Below are positions 47,096-55,272 of a DNA stretch of 64,000 nucleotides, piece after piece (position 1 is the stretch's first letter; each line of letters begins with the position of its first letter). A program made the translations under genes and the position numbers. The stretch comes from Paenibacillaceae bacterium GAS479 (GTDB lineage Bacteria > Bacillota > Bacilli > Paenibacillales > Paenibacillaceae), in the NCBI GenBank assembly GCA_900105225.1, contig LT629764.1, forward strand, positions 4,360,501 through 4,424,500, read 5' to 3'. The notes under the pieces were generated by a model. The model saw only the letters and a program-made list of their open reading frames with translations. It did no database searches and was not told the DNA's origin.

Positions 47096-47737
47096 ATGGA
47101 GAATATAGTTGTTTCATTAGGATTGGCGATCTTGCTAGCATGTTCTTTTAGAGTAATAGAGTTAATAATTAAAAGGACATTAAATTTTAAGAAATTAAAT
47201 AATTTAGATAAATATACCGTTTATATATGGGGGTTTTGCACAATTCTATCTTCCTATTTTTATAAACCTAGTTATGTTTTTAATTTACCTATAAATTTTA
47301 AATTAGTATTATCATTGGCTTTAGTTGTAGTTATTACGAACTCATTCATTTCTAGGTACTCTGGGTATCATCCAGTAGGGAAATTTAATGTAGTTAATTT
47401 TATCGTTGTATATCCAATTATTGAAGAAATCATATTCAGAGGATTAATGCTCCCTATCCTTAATCAAGCGTTTCCTCCTACATCTTTCTATGAAGTCTTT
47501 TATCTTCCTGTCACAATTCCAATAATCATCTCATCATTTTTATTTGGCATTTCTCACTTGCAATACTATAAATTTAATAAACAAAGTGTCAGGTTTATAG
47601 TGTTTGCCTTCTTTGGAGGAGCTATATTCGGAACAATTGCTGATATCACACAATCCATTTTAGTTCCCGTAATACTACATATTCAATATAACTTTCTATC
47701 GGTATATTACTCCAGGACAGTGGAACAAAGTAACTAA
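47096..47737 (+). CDS. CPBP family intramembrane metalloprotease
   Basis: 213 residues, about six membrane helices, very AT-rich coding sequence. CPBP (Abi) motifs: E-E-I-I-F-R-G (motif 1, EExxxR), F-G-I-S-H-L (motif 2 with His), and H-I-Q-Y-N-F-L in the final helix. Family members include CAAX-processing proteases and bacteriocin self-immunity proteins. GAGGTGAT precedes the ATG. Its low GC content and flanking relics suggest acquisition by transfer. Confidence 0.85.
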   Translation: MENIVVSLGLAILLACSFRVIELIIKRTLNFKKLNNLDKYTVYIWGFCTILSSYFYKPSYVFNLPINFKLVLSLALVVVITNSFISRYSGYHPVGKFNVVNFIVVYPIIEEIIFRGLMLPILNQAFPPTSFYEVFYLPVTIPIIISSFLFGISHLQYYKFNKQSVRFIVFAFFGGAIFGTIADITQSILVPVILHIQYNFLSVYYSRTVEQSN

Positions 47738-47773
47738 TTGAATTAAGGCTCATTTGTATAATGAATGCATATG

Positions 47774-47842
47774 TGTGAATCAGCTCAGCTGGGAGAGTGC
47801 ATCGCTGGCAGCCATGAGGTCAGGGGCGCCCCCTAGGCTCCA
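47774..47842 (+). tRNA. Decayed tRNA-Ala (anticodon GGC), probably a non-functional relic
   Basis: The D arm (GCTCAGCTGGGAGAG, 47783-47797), anticodon arm with loop CTGGCAG (anticodon GGC, 47807-47809), variable AGGTC, T stem AGGGG/CCCCT (47822-47826, 47830-47834) and 3' acceptor AGGCTCC plus discriminator A (47835-47842) align well with Bacillales tRNA-Ala. Defects: the T loop has only 3 bases instead of 7, the anticodon stem has a C-C mismatch, and the 5' acceptor strand (47774-47780) no longer pairs. No encoded CCA. Confidence 0.65.
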
Positions 47843-47850
47843 TGAATAAA

Positions 47851-47889
47851 AACAAAACAACCACCTCCTGTAGACGTGGTTGTTTTGTT
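47851..47889. terminator. Bidirectional terminator between the CPBP gene and the GntR gene
   Basis: Perfect 14-bp stem AACAAAACAACCAC / GTGGTTGTTTTGTT with an 11-base loop. Confidence 0.85.
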
Positions 47890-47900
47890 CAATTTACGTT

Positions 47901-48266
47901 TCAATAAACTTCCTTCAAAAGCTCAAAAACCTCTTCTATAGTAAGGCCAATCGATTTGTAATAGGAAGCATCAATAACCATCTGTTTCATGACCATTTCA
48001 TTGCGTTTTTGAAGCATCTCATCGAGGGAGAGATTAGCGACAAAACATCCTTTGCCGGTTACGGTATAGATCAAACCATGGCGTTCGAGTTCTTCCCACG
48101 CTTTTTTGACGGTAATGATACTCACACGAAGCTCTGTGGCCGCAAGGCGTATAGGAGGCAGACTGTACCCATTCTCTAGTTCACCCTTGAAAATTTGGGC
48201 GCTGATTTGTTCAAAAAGCTGCTGATAAATGGGTTTATCCGATGTGTTTGAAATCGCTATGTTCAT
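47901..48266 (-). CDS. GntR-family regulator, YtrA subfamily
   Basis: 121 residues. Winged helix-turn-helix (P-I-Y-Q-Q-L-F-E-Q-I; L-P-P-I-R-L-A-A-T-E-L; T-V-K-K-A-W-E-E-L-E; G-K-G-C-F-V) and only a short helical tail, the hallmark of the YtrA subfamily, which controls linked ABC transporters. It is the last gene of the minus-strand operon ATPase-permease-regulator; its start overlaps the permease stop by one base (TAATG). A fitting operator is at 49791-49816 upstream of the operon. Confidence 0.9.
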   Translation of the reverse strand: MNIAISNTSDKPIYQQLFEQISAQIFKGELENGYSLPPIRLAATELRVSIITVKKAWEELERHGLIYTVTGKGCFVANLSLDEMLQKRNEMVMKQMVIDASYYKSIGLTIEEVFELLKEVY

Positions 48267-48919
48267 TACACTTCTACTTTCTGAAACCGTTTAATGGCAA
48301 TATGATAAGCGATTATTGTAAATATCGCAAATATCACGATGCCCGAGATCAAGATGGATAATTGAATGGCCAATTTGTCTGCACCAGTTCCTTTGAAAAG
48401 CTCAAATACGAATGAATTCTTTATGCCGAGCCATTCTGCAAGCAGGGCAAACAACATAGAAGCTGCAATGGCTACAAACGTTGCCGCGCCGTATTTATAC
48501 GCCGTCTTGTAATACATGGTGATAAAAATGAGGTTGAAGATTGCCAGCATAATGAAACAGAGTCCCCAGAAACCGAGTGAGGGTCCGAAGAAAATGTAGT
48601 TCATATTCGGATACAAGCGAAGACTAATCACGCCATAAATCATGGCAATAACAATATGCAATAACTCCAATAGTACAATAACGGCCACTCTTGCTTTTAC
48701 AATGTCTTTTTTTGTCACAGGCATCATGCTCGAGAATATTAAATCGTTCTGAGTTTTATAACCTCCGAACATGTTCGGTATCGTTATAAAACAAAAGTAT
48801 AGAATGACAAGGAAGTATAACCAACCGGGAATTAACATTAAGGCTCCAGTCAAAAGGGGCATGAAAAAAAAGAAAGGACTTACGCCTAACTTTAATTCTT
48901 TGATCAATAAATTATACAT
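48266..48919 (-). CDS. ABC-2 type exporter permease
   Basis: 217 residues, about six membrane helices, low sequence complexity typical of ABC-2 permeases next to YtrA-type regulators (bcrB / YtrC-like role). Overlaps the ATPase gene by 8 bases and the regulator by one base, so the three are translated as a coupled set. GGAGGA precedes the ATG. Substrate unknown; such systems often respond to cell-wall antibiotics or peptides. Confidence 0.85.
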   Translation of the reverse strand: MYNLLIKELKLGVSPFFFFMPLLTGALMLIPGWLYFLVILYFCFITIPNMFGGYKTQNDLIFSSMMPVTKKDIVKARVAVIVLLELLHIVIAMIYGVISLRLYPNMNYIFFGPSLGFWGLCFIMLAIFNLIFITMYYKTAYKYGAATFVAIAASMLFALLAEWLGIKNSFVFELFKGTGADKLAIQLSILISGIVIFAIFTIIAYHIAIKRFQKVEV

Positions 48920-49766
48920 ACAGATCCTCCTTTTTCGAGCAGTAGATCATAATTTCCTCAAGATTCGGTATGGATGATTTAATATCTAATGATGGATTAA
49001 AATCTTTGGTATGGATAAGGCCTGTAAAGCCAAAAGAATTTGTTTTGTAAGCAATTAGTTGGTTTTTGATCAAATCCAATTGCTCATTCTTGCCGTTTAA
49101 TAAACGATACGTGTCGATAAATTCTTCCTTTTCCGCACTATTGATAATTTGTCCGTTATGGATGTAGGTAATATAATCTGCACACTTTTCCAAATCAGAT
49201 GTGATATGAGTTGAAAACAGGATGCTGATTTCGCCATCTTGCACAAGCTCCCGAAAAATATCCAACAGATTGTCTCTAGCAACGGGATCAAGTCCGCTTG
49301 TTGGTTCATCCAAAATAAGAAGTTTTGCGCCGTGTGATAGAGCAAGGGTCAAGCTGTATTTGACTTTCATACCGGTTGATAATTCGGTTATTTTTTTATC
49401 TTCAATCAAGTTGAATTTTTTTAAATACTTGTTATAGGTTTCATCATCCCAATTTGAATAGAACCTTTTAATCACATTCGTTAACGTTTTGATTTTGCTG
49501 CGCGTATAAAAGTTGATATCTCCAAATGCAGAGCCAATTTCTTGTTTCAGTTCAACTTCATGCTCGGCCATGTTCTTGCCTAAAATATGAATCTCACCGC
49601 TATCCATGCGAGTCAAATTCAAAATGGACTTGATGGTGGTTGTTTTTCCAGCGCCATTGGCTCCGATAAATCCCATAATGTAGCCCTTTTCCAGCTGAAA
49701 CGATACGTTTTTTAAATGGAAATGCTCATATTTTTTACTTAAGTTTTTGATATTCAATGCCAGCAT
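48912..49766 (-). CDS. ABC exporter ATP-binding protein
   Basis: 284 residues. Walker A G-A-N-G-A-G-K-T-T near residue 36, signature L-S-T-G-M-K-V-K (variant of LSGGQ), Walker B L-L-I-L-D-E-P-T-S-G-L-D-P. A C-terminal extension of about 70 residues follows the nucleotide-binding domain, as in BcrA/YtrB-type ATPases. First gene of the operon; TGGAGGG lies upstream of the ATG. Confidence 0.92.
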   Translation of the reverse strand: MLALNIKNLSKKYEHFHLKNVSFQLEKGYIMGFIGANGAGKTTTIKSILNLTRMDSGEIHILGKNMAEHEVELKQEIGSAFGDINFYTRSKIKTLTNVIKRFYSNWDDETYNKYLKKFNLIEDKKITELSTGMKVKYSLTLALSHGAKLLILDEPTSGLDPVARDNLLDIFRELVQDGEISILFSTHITSDLEKCADYITYIHNGQIINSAEKEEFIDTYRLLNGKNEQLDLIKNQLIAYKTNSFGFTGLIHTKDFNPSLDIKSSIPNLEEIMIYCSKKEDLYV

Positions 49767-49790
49767 AGCTTTCCCTCCAACTCAAAATTG

Positions 49791-49838
49791 TATATGTTGT
49801 GTATGCACAATATATATTTGGGACAACCCTTATGTCAA
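49791..49838 (-). promoter_or_regulatory. Promoter and GntR/YtrA-type operator of the ABC exporter operon
   Basis: On the minus strand: TTGACA (plus coordinates 49833-49838), 18-base spacer, TATATT (49809-49814). The inverted repeat TATATGTTGTG-TATG-CACAATATATA (49791-49816, one mismatched pair) covers the -10 box and the start region. A YtrA-type regulator bound here would block transcription of its own operon. Confidence 0.72.
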
Positions 49839-50005
49839 TGACTTTTTACCATACTACATCTCTGCCCAGGGTTCGGGAGGGGATTGCTACAAATGATGTT
49901 TAGGGATTTAATCTTGCGTTTCAAGTAAAATTGATTCCTACAAGATCCAAAAATTGTATGCTAGTTACATAGCGCTTTGGATATAAGGAACAGGAGTGTG
50001 CATTC

Positions 50006-50761
50006 ATGTACCGAGTGGCGATTTGTGATGATGAGAAAAAACAAAGAGAGCTTGTTAAAAATAATCTGATTGCTTTGTCCATCAAGACCAATATAGAGTT
50101 TGAAATCGAATTATTCGGCTCCGGGGAGGCGTTGATATCCTATTATGAGCTTCAGGAGCCTACATTTCATATTTTAATTCTAGATATTGAAATGAACGGG
50201 ATAAACGGGATTCAATCAGCTCGTAAAATAAGAAGTTTAAAAAATCTGGATGAACAAATTATTTTTCTGACAAGCTACCCGGAATATATGGTGGAGAGTT
50301 TTGACGTCATGACATTTCAATATTTGATTAAGCCTGTTGCTCCTTCGATCTTGGAGGAGAAGATCATCAAGTTATGCCAATACTTTCAAGCGCTTGATAA
50401 AAAATTTATGGTCATAAAGTCAGCCTATGAGGATGTCGTTCTTAAACATGATGATCTCATTAGTATTGAAGCCGCCAAAAGCTTAACGATGAAAAGCAAA
50501 CTGTATTTTATGACGTCTAATCAAACCTATGAAAGTAAAGGCATCCTTTCAGATTATGCTATAGCTTTAAAAGACAGTAATTTTCTACAAATTCATCGTT
50601 CTATTATTATTAATTTGTTACATGTACGGAAGTTTGCCAGCGGAGTCGTTCTTATGTCTAATGGCAAGGAATTACCGATAGGCCGTTCTAAAATAAAAGA
50701 GGTTAAAGATGTTTACACCAAATTTATGATTATGAAGGTCGGCGACTATGATACAAAATAA
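50006..50761 (+). CDS. LytTR-type response regulator (AgrA/ComE-like)
   Basis: 251 residues. Receiver domain with acidic pocket D8-D9, phospho-acceptor D60 (L-I-L-D-I-E-M) and K109 (L-I-K-P); then a LytTR DNA-binding domain (residues about 145-245; F-L-Q-I-H-R-S-I-I-I-N; P-I-G-R-S-K). Divergent from the ABC exporter operon, with 239 bases between. A weak promoter TTGATT (49931) / TTGTAT (49954) with 17-base spacing lies upstream. The overlap of 14 bases with the kinase gene shows they are a pair. Confidence 0.92.
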   Translation: MYRVAICDDEKKQRELVKNNLIALSIKTNIEFEIELFGSGEALISYYELQEPTFHILILDIEMNGINGIQSARKIRSLKNLDEQIIFLTSYPEYMVESFDVMTFQYLIKPVAPSILEEKIIKLCQYFQALDKKFMVIKSAYEDVVLKHDDLISIEAAKSLTMKSKLYFMTSNQTYESKGILSDYAIALKDSNFLQIHRSIIINLLHVRKFASGVVLMSNGKELPIGRSKIKEVKDVYTKFMIMKVGDYDTK

Positions 50762-52037
50762 TTGGCCGATTGTCCTTTGTATAGTGCTTGTGATGAGTGT
50801 TCAAGTGAATTTTTTCTTCAACTCGGTTTTTGGCAAATCCGCTCAAAACGATAAACGTTTTATTTACTTCATTTTTTTTGGAGTGCTTGATTACTTATAC
50901 CTGACGAATATGTTTGCTCCTATTTTATCGTCGATTCTATTTTTTATTATCGTTTTTTGTGTCGCTCAATCTTACAAAATAGAGCTGAAATTAAAATTTG
51001 TTTTTACGATGTTATTCGCTGTTTTATTCACTATAGTTGATTTTATTTCTGTCTATATCCTATTTGCAATTGACTCTGTTGACTTTAGCGGACCTCGTCC
51101 AATCGCTGGCCAAGAGCAAATTGCCAATATAAAAGTCATTTTTCTTGATTGTATGATTATGTTTCTTGTTATTCAGATCATAAGGCTCATAGCAAAACGG
51201 AGAAGCTTCACTTTACCTTATCGTTATTACGCCTTATTTTTGGTGATTCCAATCGTGAGTATTTATCAGTTAAATATTTCATCGTACAAGAATTTCTATT
51301 ATTTCCTTTCCAGCGTCGCCCTTCTTTTCTTGAATATTATGATTGTTTATCTTTTCGATTCGATTATGGATAAGTTTCAATATATGCATGAAAATGACCG
51401 GTTGCAGAAGCAAATGGACTATCAAGATGCGAATTACGAAAAGGTCGTGCACAGCTTCAAATCGATCAAAAGAATTATTCACGATACGAATCAACAGTTT
51501 TTGTATATCGAAGAATGCATTAAGCGAAACGAATTGGCGTCTGCAGTGGAACATATTAAAACGACACTAAATAAAATTGAAGGCTCCTATCAGCGGGTAA
51601 ATACGGGAAATCTGGTTATTGATGCCCTTGTCACCAATACGCTGGATATCGCACGAGCGAATGGCATAAGGATCGACACCAGGCTAAACTTAAGTTCTCA
51701 TGAAGTCCCAATCGACCGTTATGATTTATGTGTAGTGATCGGCAATATGTTGGACAACGCGATCGAGGCTTCCAAACATGTTAGGATCGCAGAGGACAGG
51801 CATATCCTTATAAAAATACATGTTACCGAATCTAACCTGCTCATTCATATCCGGAATCATATGGATCATGATGTTATCCACCTGCACAGCCAAAAACCAA
51901 ACCGGGAGTTCCATGGAATCGGATTAACCAATATAGCTAGAATCTGCGACAAGTATGGCGGACATATGACTATTGAAACGGAGAATAAACAATTTAATAC
52001 GATGGTGCTCCTGCCACTTTTAACGAACAGTCCCTAA
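50748..52037 (+). CDS. Membrane sensor histidine kinase, AgrC-like (GHKL)
   Basis: 429 residues. Six hydrophobic segments (residues about 5-205), a linker coiled coil, phospho-acceptor region with H245 (I-I-H-D-T-N-Q), and a GHKL ATPase domain with N box G-N-M-L-D-N-A-I-E-A-S and G box G-I-G-L-T-N-I. AgrC-type kinases usually sense secreted peptides. No AgrB/AgrD-like peptide-processing gene is present in the window. Its stop codon lies in the stem of the following terminator. Confidence 0.9.
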   Translation: MIQNNWPIVLCIVLVMSVQVNFFFNSVFGKSAQNDKRFIYFIFFGVLDYLYLTNMFAPILSSILFFIIVFCVAQSYKIELKLKFVFTMLFAVLFTIVDFISVYILFAIDSVDFSGPRPIAGQEQIANIKVIFLDCMIMFLVIQIIRLIAKRRSFTLPYRYYALFLVIPIVSIYQLNISSYKNFYYFLSSVALLFLNIMIVYLFDSIMDKFQYMHENDRLQKQMDYQDANYEKVVHSFKSIKRIIHDTNQQFLYIEECIKRNELASAVEHIKTTLNKIEGSYQRVNTGNLVIDALVTNTLDIARANGIRIDTRLNLSSHEVPIDRYDLCVVIGNMLDNAIEASKHVRIAEDRHILIKIHVTESNLLIHIRNHMDHDVIHLHSQKPNREFHGIGLTNIARICDKYGGHMTIETENKQFNTMVLLPLLTNSP

Positions 52038-52066
52038 GCAGCATGTCGTTTAGGGATTGTTTTTTT
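52031..52066 (+). terminator. Terminator after the AgrC-like gene
   Basis: TCCCTAA (52031-52037, includes the stop codon) with TTAGGGA (52050-52056), followed by TTG and seven T. Confidence 0.75.
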
Positions 52067-52160
52067 CGTTTCAGGACGTTTTTTAATGGAACGTCGTTTT
52101 TCCTTGTATGCTGAATTCAGCAGGAAAATAAAGGTATCCACTCTTAAGGAGGCAGATTTA

Positions 52161-54203
52161 ATGAAAAGAAAGCTTCTTCTGTTCATGACTGCTATGTTGA
52201 CCGTCTTACCAGTTATGCCAGCAGCCGCTCAAACGGCTCCACAATCGGTTGAACAAAAGGCAAAAGAGATGGCCTTGAAAATTGTATCCGATTATGGAAC
52301 AAGCGGGATTCAATACGCCATTAGAGATGACGGAGACGTTGTTTTATCGGGCGGTGCCGGTGTAAAAGATAAAGCGACCAAAACGCCGATAACGAAGGAT
52401 ACAATGTTCGGAATTGGTTCAACAAGTAAAATGTATGTAACGGCTGCTGTGATGAAACTGGTCGATTCCAAAAAAATAGATATCGACAAGCCTTTAACGG
52501 CGTATTTGAAAGAGTTTAAAATGGCCGATGAAAGATACAAAAAAATAACTCCACGCATGTTGATGAATCATTCTTCGGGATTGTACGGAAGTACCTACGA
52601 AAACAGTTTTTTATTCGATGATAACGATACGGAAGCTCATGATGAATTATTGAATAAATTGCGTTCCCAACGCTTGAAAGCGGAGCCCGGTGAGTTTTCG
52701 GTTTATTGCAACGATGGTTTCCAACTGCTTGAGCTTTTGGTTGAGCGGATGAGCGGTCTAAGCTATAGCAAGTTCCTTCAATTTCATTTTAGTAAACCTC
52801 TTGCTTTAAGCTCGACCAAAACACCGCTTGATTCCTTTGACAGAAACAAGCTAGCAAAAACATATGTTCCTGAGTTCCAGCAAGCTTTACCCATTGAAAA
52901 TGTTAACCTTCTTGGTACGGGAGGCGTTTATTCCACCGCAGAAGATGTCAGCAAGTTTGCCGATGTCCTTATCGGTAACCGCACGGATCTTTTATCCGAA
53001 AAGTCGGCAGAGGCATTGCAAAGCCATGAGTACCGGAAGGGACTCTGGATTGAGGAAGATTCCAACACCATTAATTATGGTCTCGGGTGGGATGCCGTTC
53101 AATTAGCCCCGTTTGATGAGTATGGAATTACGGCTTTAACTAAAGGCGGGGATACGCCATTGTACCACGCAAGTTTGGTGACGCTGCCGGAGTATGATAT
53201 TTCAATGGCAGTACTTTCTTCAGGCGGTTCTTCTGCCTTTAATAGTATGATGGCATCGAATATTTTACTAGAATATATAAAAACCAAAGGCATTATTACT
53301 GAAATTTTGCCGGATAAAACATTTCAGCCGCCAGTAAAAGCCGATATGCCTGCCGATTTGGAGGCTTACTCCGGATTATACGGATATACGGGCAGCACAA
53401 GCAATTTGGAGGTAAAAGACGGAGAGCTTGTGGTGGATCCTAGCGACGATTCGCTTCCTGTTGAAAAATTTGTGTATACAGGCGATGGACAATTTAAAAG
53501 CAATGATGGAAGTGCAACCGTAAGCTTTGACCAGGCGGCAAATGGAAAAACGTATCTCAAATTATACGGGTATGGAACTATTCCCGGCTTAGGTCAAGCC
53601 GTTAACGGCGTGTACCTTTATCAAAAACTGGAGCGCAACCCGCTTGATGAATCAACGAAAAAAGCATGGGAACAAAGAGACGGCAAAAAATATTACCGGT
53701 TAGATGAAAAAATCAGCTCAATCGGTTATCTTATGTCACAAGCATTTTTGACCAAAGAAATATCTGTTAATACCGAATACGGTTATGCATCCGGTACTAA
53801 AATTGTTAACGAGAATAAAACAATCAATGCAATCGAACTTCCGGTTATGTATGGAAGAGACACGTTTGATTTGAATTTCCATACGAAGGATCGTATAGAA
53901 TACTTAACTATCAACGGAGAAACTTATATGAGTGAAGATGGAATTCAACCGTTTTCTCAAAGAGCTTCCACAATTCGCATCATCGATGGCCAGGCTGCAT
54001 GGTACAAAATTGACAAAAAATCAGCGAACCGGGCAGTAACGGTCAAGTCTCCGGCAAGCGGAGGATTTGCCGTATATGACTCGAAGGGAACGCTTGTGCA
54101 TTTTTCAAAGGTTAGCGACAAAAAAACGGTCGTGCTGCCTGAAGGCGGAATGATTGTTTTTGGCGGAGAGAAGGGCGATGTATTTACGATTAAGCAATCT
54201 TAA
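52161..54203 (+). CDS. Exported serine hydrolase, class C beta-lactamase/PBP-like
   Basis: 680 residues. Signal peptide (K-R-K then hydrophobic, cleavage near A-A-A-Q). Serine hydrolase domain about 35-430 with S87-T-S-K90 (SxxK), Y-C-N (YxN) and H-S-S-G-L-Y-G. The C-terminal 250 residues are beta-rich (including Y-S-G-L-Y-G-Y) and may be a substrate-binding or wall-binding part. Such proteins act as D-amino-acid peptidases or esterases; true beta-lactamase activity is not implied. AAGGAGG at 52146-52152 fixes the start; the longer upstream frame has no support. Confidence 0.88.
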   Translation: MKRKLLLFMTAMLTVLPVMPAAAQTAPQSVEQKAKEMALKIVSDYGTSGIQYAIRDDGDVVLSGGAGVKDKATKTPITKDTMFGIGSTSKMYVTAAVMKLVDSKKIDIDKPLTAYLKEFKMADERYKKITPRMLMNHSSGLYGSTYENSFLFDDNDTEAHDELLNKLRSQRLKAEPGEFSVYCNDGFQLLELLVERMSGLSYSKFLQFHFSKPLALSSTKTPLDSFDRNKLAKTYVPEFQQALPIENVNLLGTGGVYSTAEDVSKFADVLIGNRTDLLSEKSAEALQSHEYRKGLWIEEDSNTINYGLGWDAVQLAPFDEYGITALTKGGDTPLYHASLVTLPEYDISMAVLSSGGSSAFNSMMASNILLEYIKTKGIITEILPDKTFQPPVKADMPADLEAYSGLYGYTGSTSNLEVKDGELVVDPSDDSLPVEKFVYTGDGQFKSNDGSATVSFDQAANGKTYLKLYGYGTIPGLGQAVNGVYLYQKLERNPLDESTKKAWEQRDGKKYYRLDEKISSIGYLMSQAFLTKEISVNTEYGYASGTKIVNENKTINAIELPVMYGRDTFDLNFHTKDRIEYLTINGETYMSEDGIQPFSQRASTIRIIDGQAAWYKIDKKSANRAVTVKSPASGGFAVYDSKGTLVHFSKVSDKKTVVLPEGGMIVFGGEKGDVFTIKQS

Positions 54204-54210
54204 AAGTAAA

Positions 54211-54253
54211 AAGTCTTTAAATACTAGGGTAACCTGGTGTTTAAAGGCTTTTT
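54211..54253 (+). terminator. Terminator after the serine hydrolase gene
   Basis: An 18-bp stem (54211-54228 with 54233-54250) closed by a GTAA loop. All positions pair when G-U pairs are counted, then a T-run. Confidence 0.88.
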
Positions 54254-54330
54254 CGTGTTCTGATTATACAAATGACTTTTTGAAAAGTTGAGTATAATGA
54301 GGTGTAAACCATTTGGGAAGGACCGATATC

Positions 54331-55116
54331 ATGCCAACGGTAATATGCAATCGAATATCGCTATATTATGAAATTTACGGAGAAGGCCCGACTCTTGTAT
54401 TAATTAGCGGACTAGGCGGAGATCGTACTTTCTGGCAATCGAGCATAGAAAGTCTGTCGTCCCGATTTCAAGTCGTCGTCTTCGACACACGGGGGAGCGG
54501 AAAAACCGAAGCCCCAGCAAGTGACTATAGTATGGAGCTTTTTGCGGATGATCTAGCTGCGTTATTGGATGTCCTAAACATACAAAAAGCGAATGTGCTG
54601 GGCTTTTCCATGGGCGGAAATATTGCGCTGACCTTTGCTCTCAACTATCCAGAAAGAGTAGAAAAGCTGATTGTAGCTTCTTCTTTTGCCGAAATGAACC
54701 AACAGGCAAGACTATTTCTCGATGCTGTTTTATCGGTGTATGAGGGCGGGGCTTCGGCCAAACAGATGTTTCAGTTAATTGCACCATGGTTATTTTCGGC
54801 GTCGTTTTTAAGCGATCCCGATCACGCGGCTTATCTTATGTATGACGAGGAAGACCCGGAGGAGCAGCCATTGTACGCGTGGAAAAATCAATACTTGGCT
54901 CAACAGGCATTCAACGCCGTATCGCGGCTGCATGAGATAAAGGTTCCTACGTTGATTATCTCAGGGGGAATGGACCGGCTAGCTCATCCAGAAGATTCGA
55001 TACTTCTGGCGAATAAGATTGAACATGCCGTTCTTCACAACATTTCTAAATCCGGCCACTTAATCAATTATGAACATCCGGATGAGTTCCATCGCTGCAT
55101 TTTAGAATTTTTGTAG
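54331..55116 (+). CDS. Alpha/beta hydrolase
   Basis: 261 residues. Nucleophile Ser93 in G-F-S-M-G-G, oxyanion region S-G-L-G-G-D, strand motif V-V-F-D-T-R-G-S-G-K-T, a late Asp in I-S-G-G-M-D-R-L and His in K-S-G-H-L-I. Length and layout are typical of small carboxylesterase or 3-oxoadipate enol-lactonase-like hydrolases; the substrate is not predictable. ATG 54331 is preferred over TTG 54313 because AAGGA lies at good spacing. A TATAAT box at 54293-54298 gives a probable promoter with a weak -35. Confidence 0.88.
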   Translation: MPTVICNRISLYYEIYGEGPTLVLISGLGGDRTFWQSSIESLSSRFQVVVFDTRGSGKTEAPASDYSMELFADDLAALLDVLNIQKANVLGFSMGGNIALTFALNYPERVEKLIVASSFAEMNQQARLFLDAVLSVYEGGASAKQMFQLIAPWLFSASFLSDPDHAAYLMYDEEDPEEQPLYAWKNQYLAQQAFNAVSRLHEIKVPTLIISGGMDRLAHPEDSILLANKIEHAVLHNISKSGHLINYEHPDEFHRCILEFL

Positions 55117-55143
55117 AGATAGTGACCAATCAGTGTTATTGGG

Positions 55144-55179
55144 TTAAAAGGCGATGTCCTTGCGAGCATTGCCTTTTAA
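55144..55179. terminator. Bidirectional terminator between convergent genes
   Basis: TTAAAAGGCGATG (55144-55156) with CATTGCCTTTTAA (55167-55179), one G-U pair, A/T flanks usable from both sides. Confidence 0.8.
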
Positions 55180-55272
55180 TTATCCCGCTGAATTCTCCAT
55201 TGACTACATACGCTGTTATCAGAAGCTGTAATGAATGTAGGGCAAAGGATTCTATCAGTCAGTATGAACTTA

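Noticed and set aside
47774-47842. Functional tRNA-Ala gene
   Set aside because: The T loop is 4 bases short and the acceptor stem cannot form; listed as a relic instead.
52161-54203. Beta-lactamase resistance gene
   Set aside because: The S-x-x-K and Y-x-N motifs are shared by many peptidases and esterases, and the large C-terminal part is not typical of resistance enzymes.
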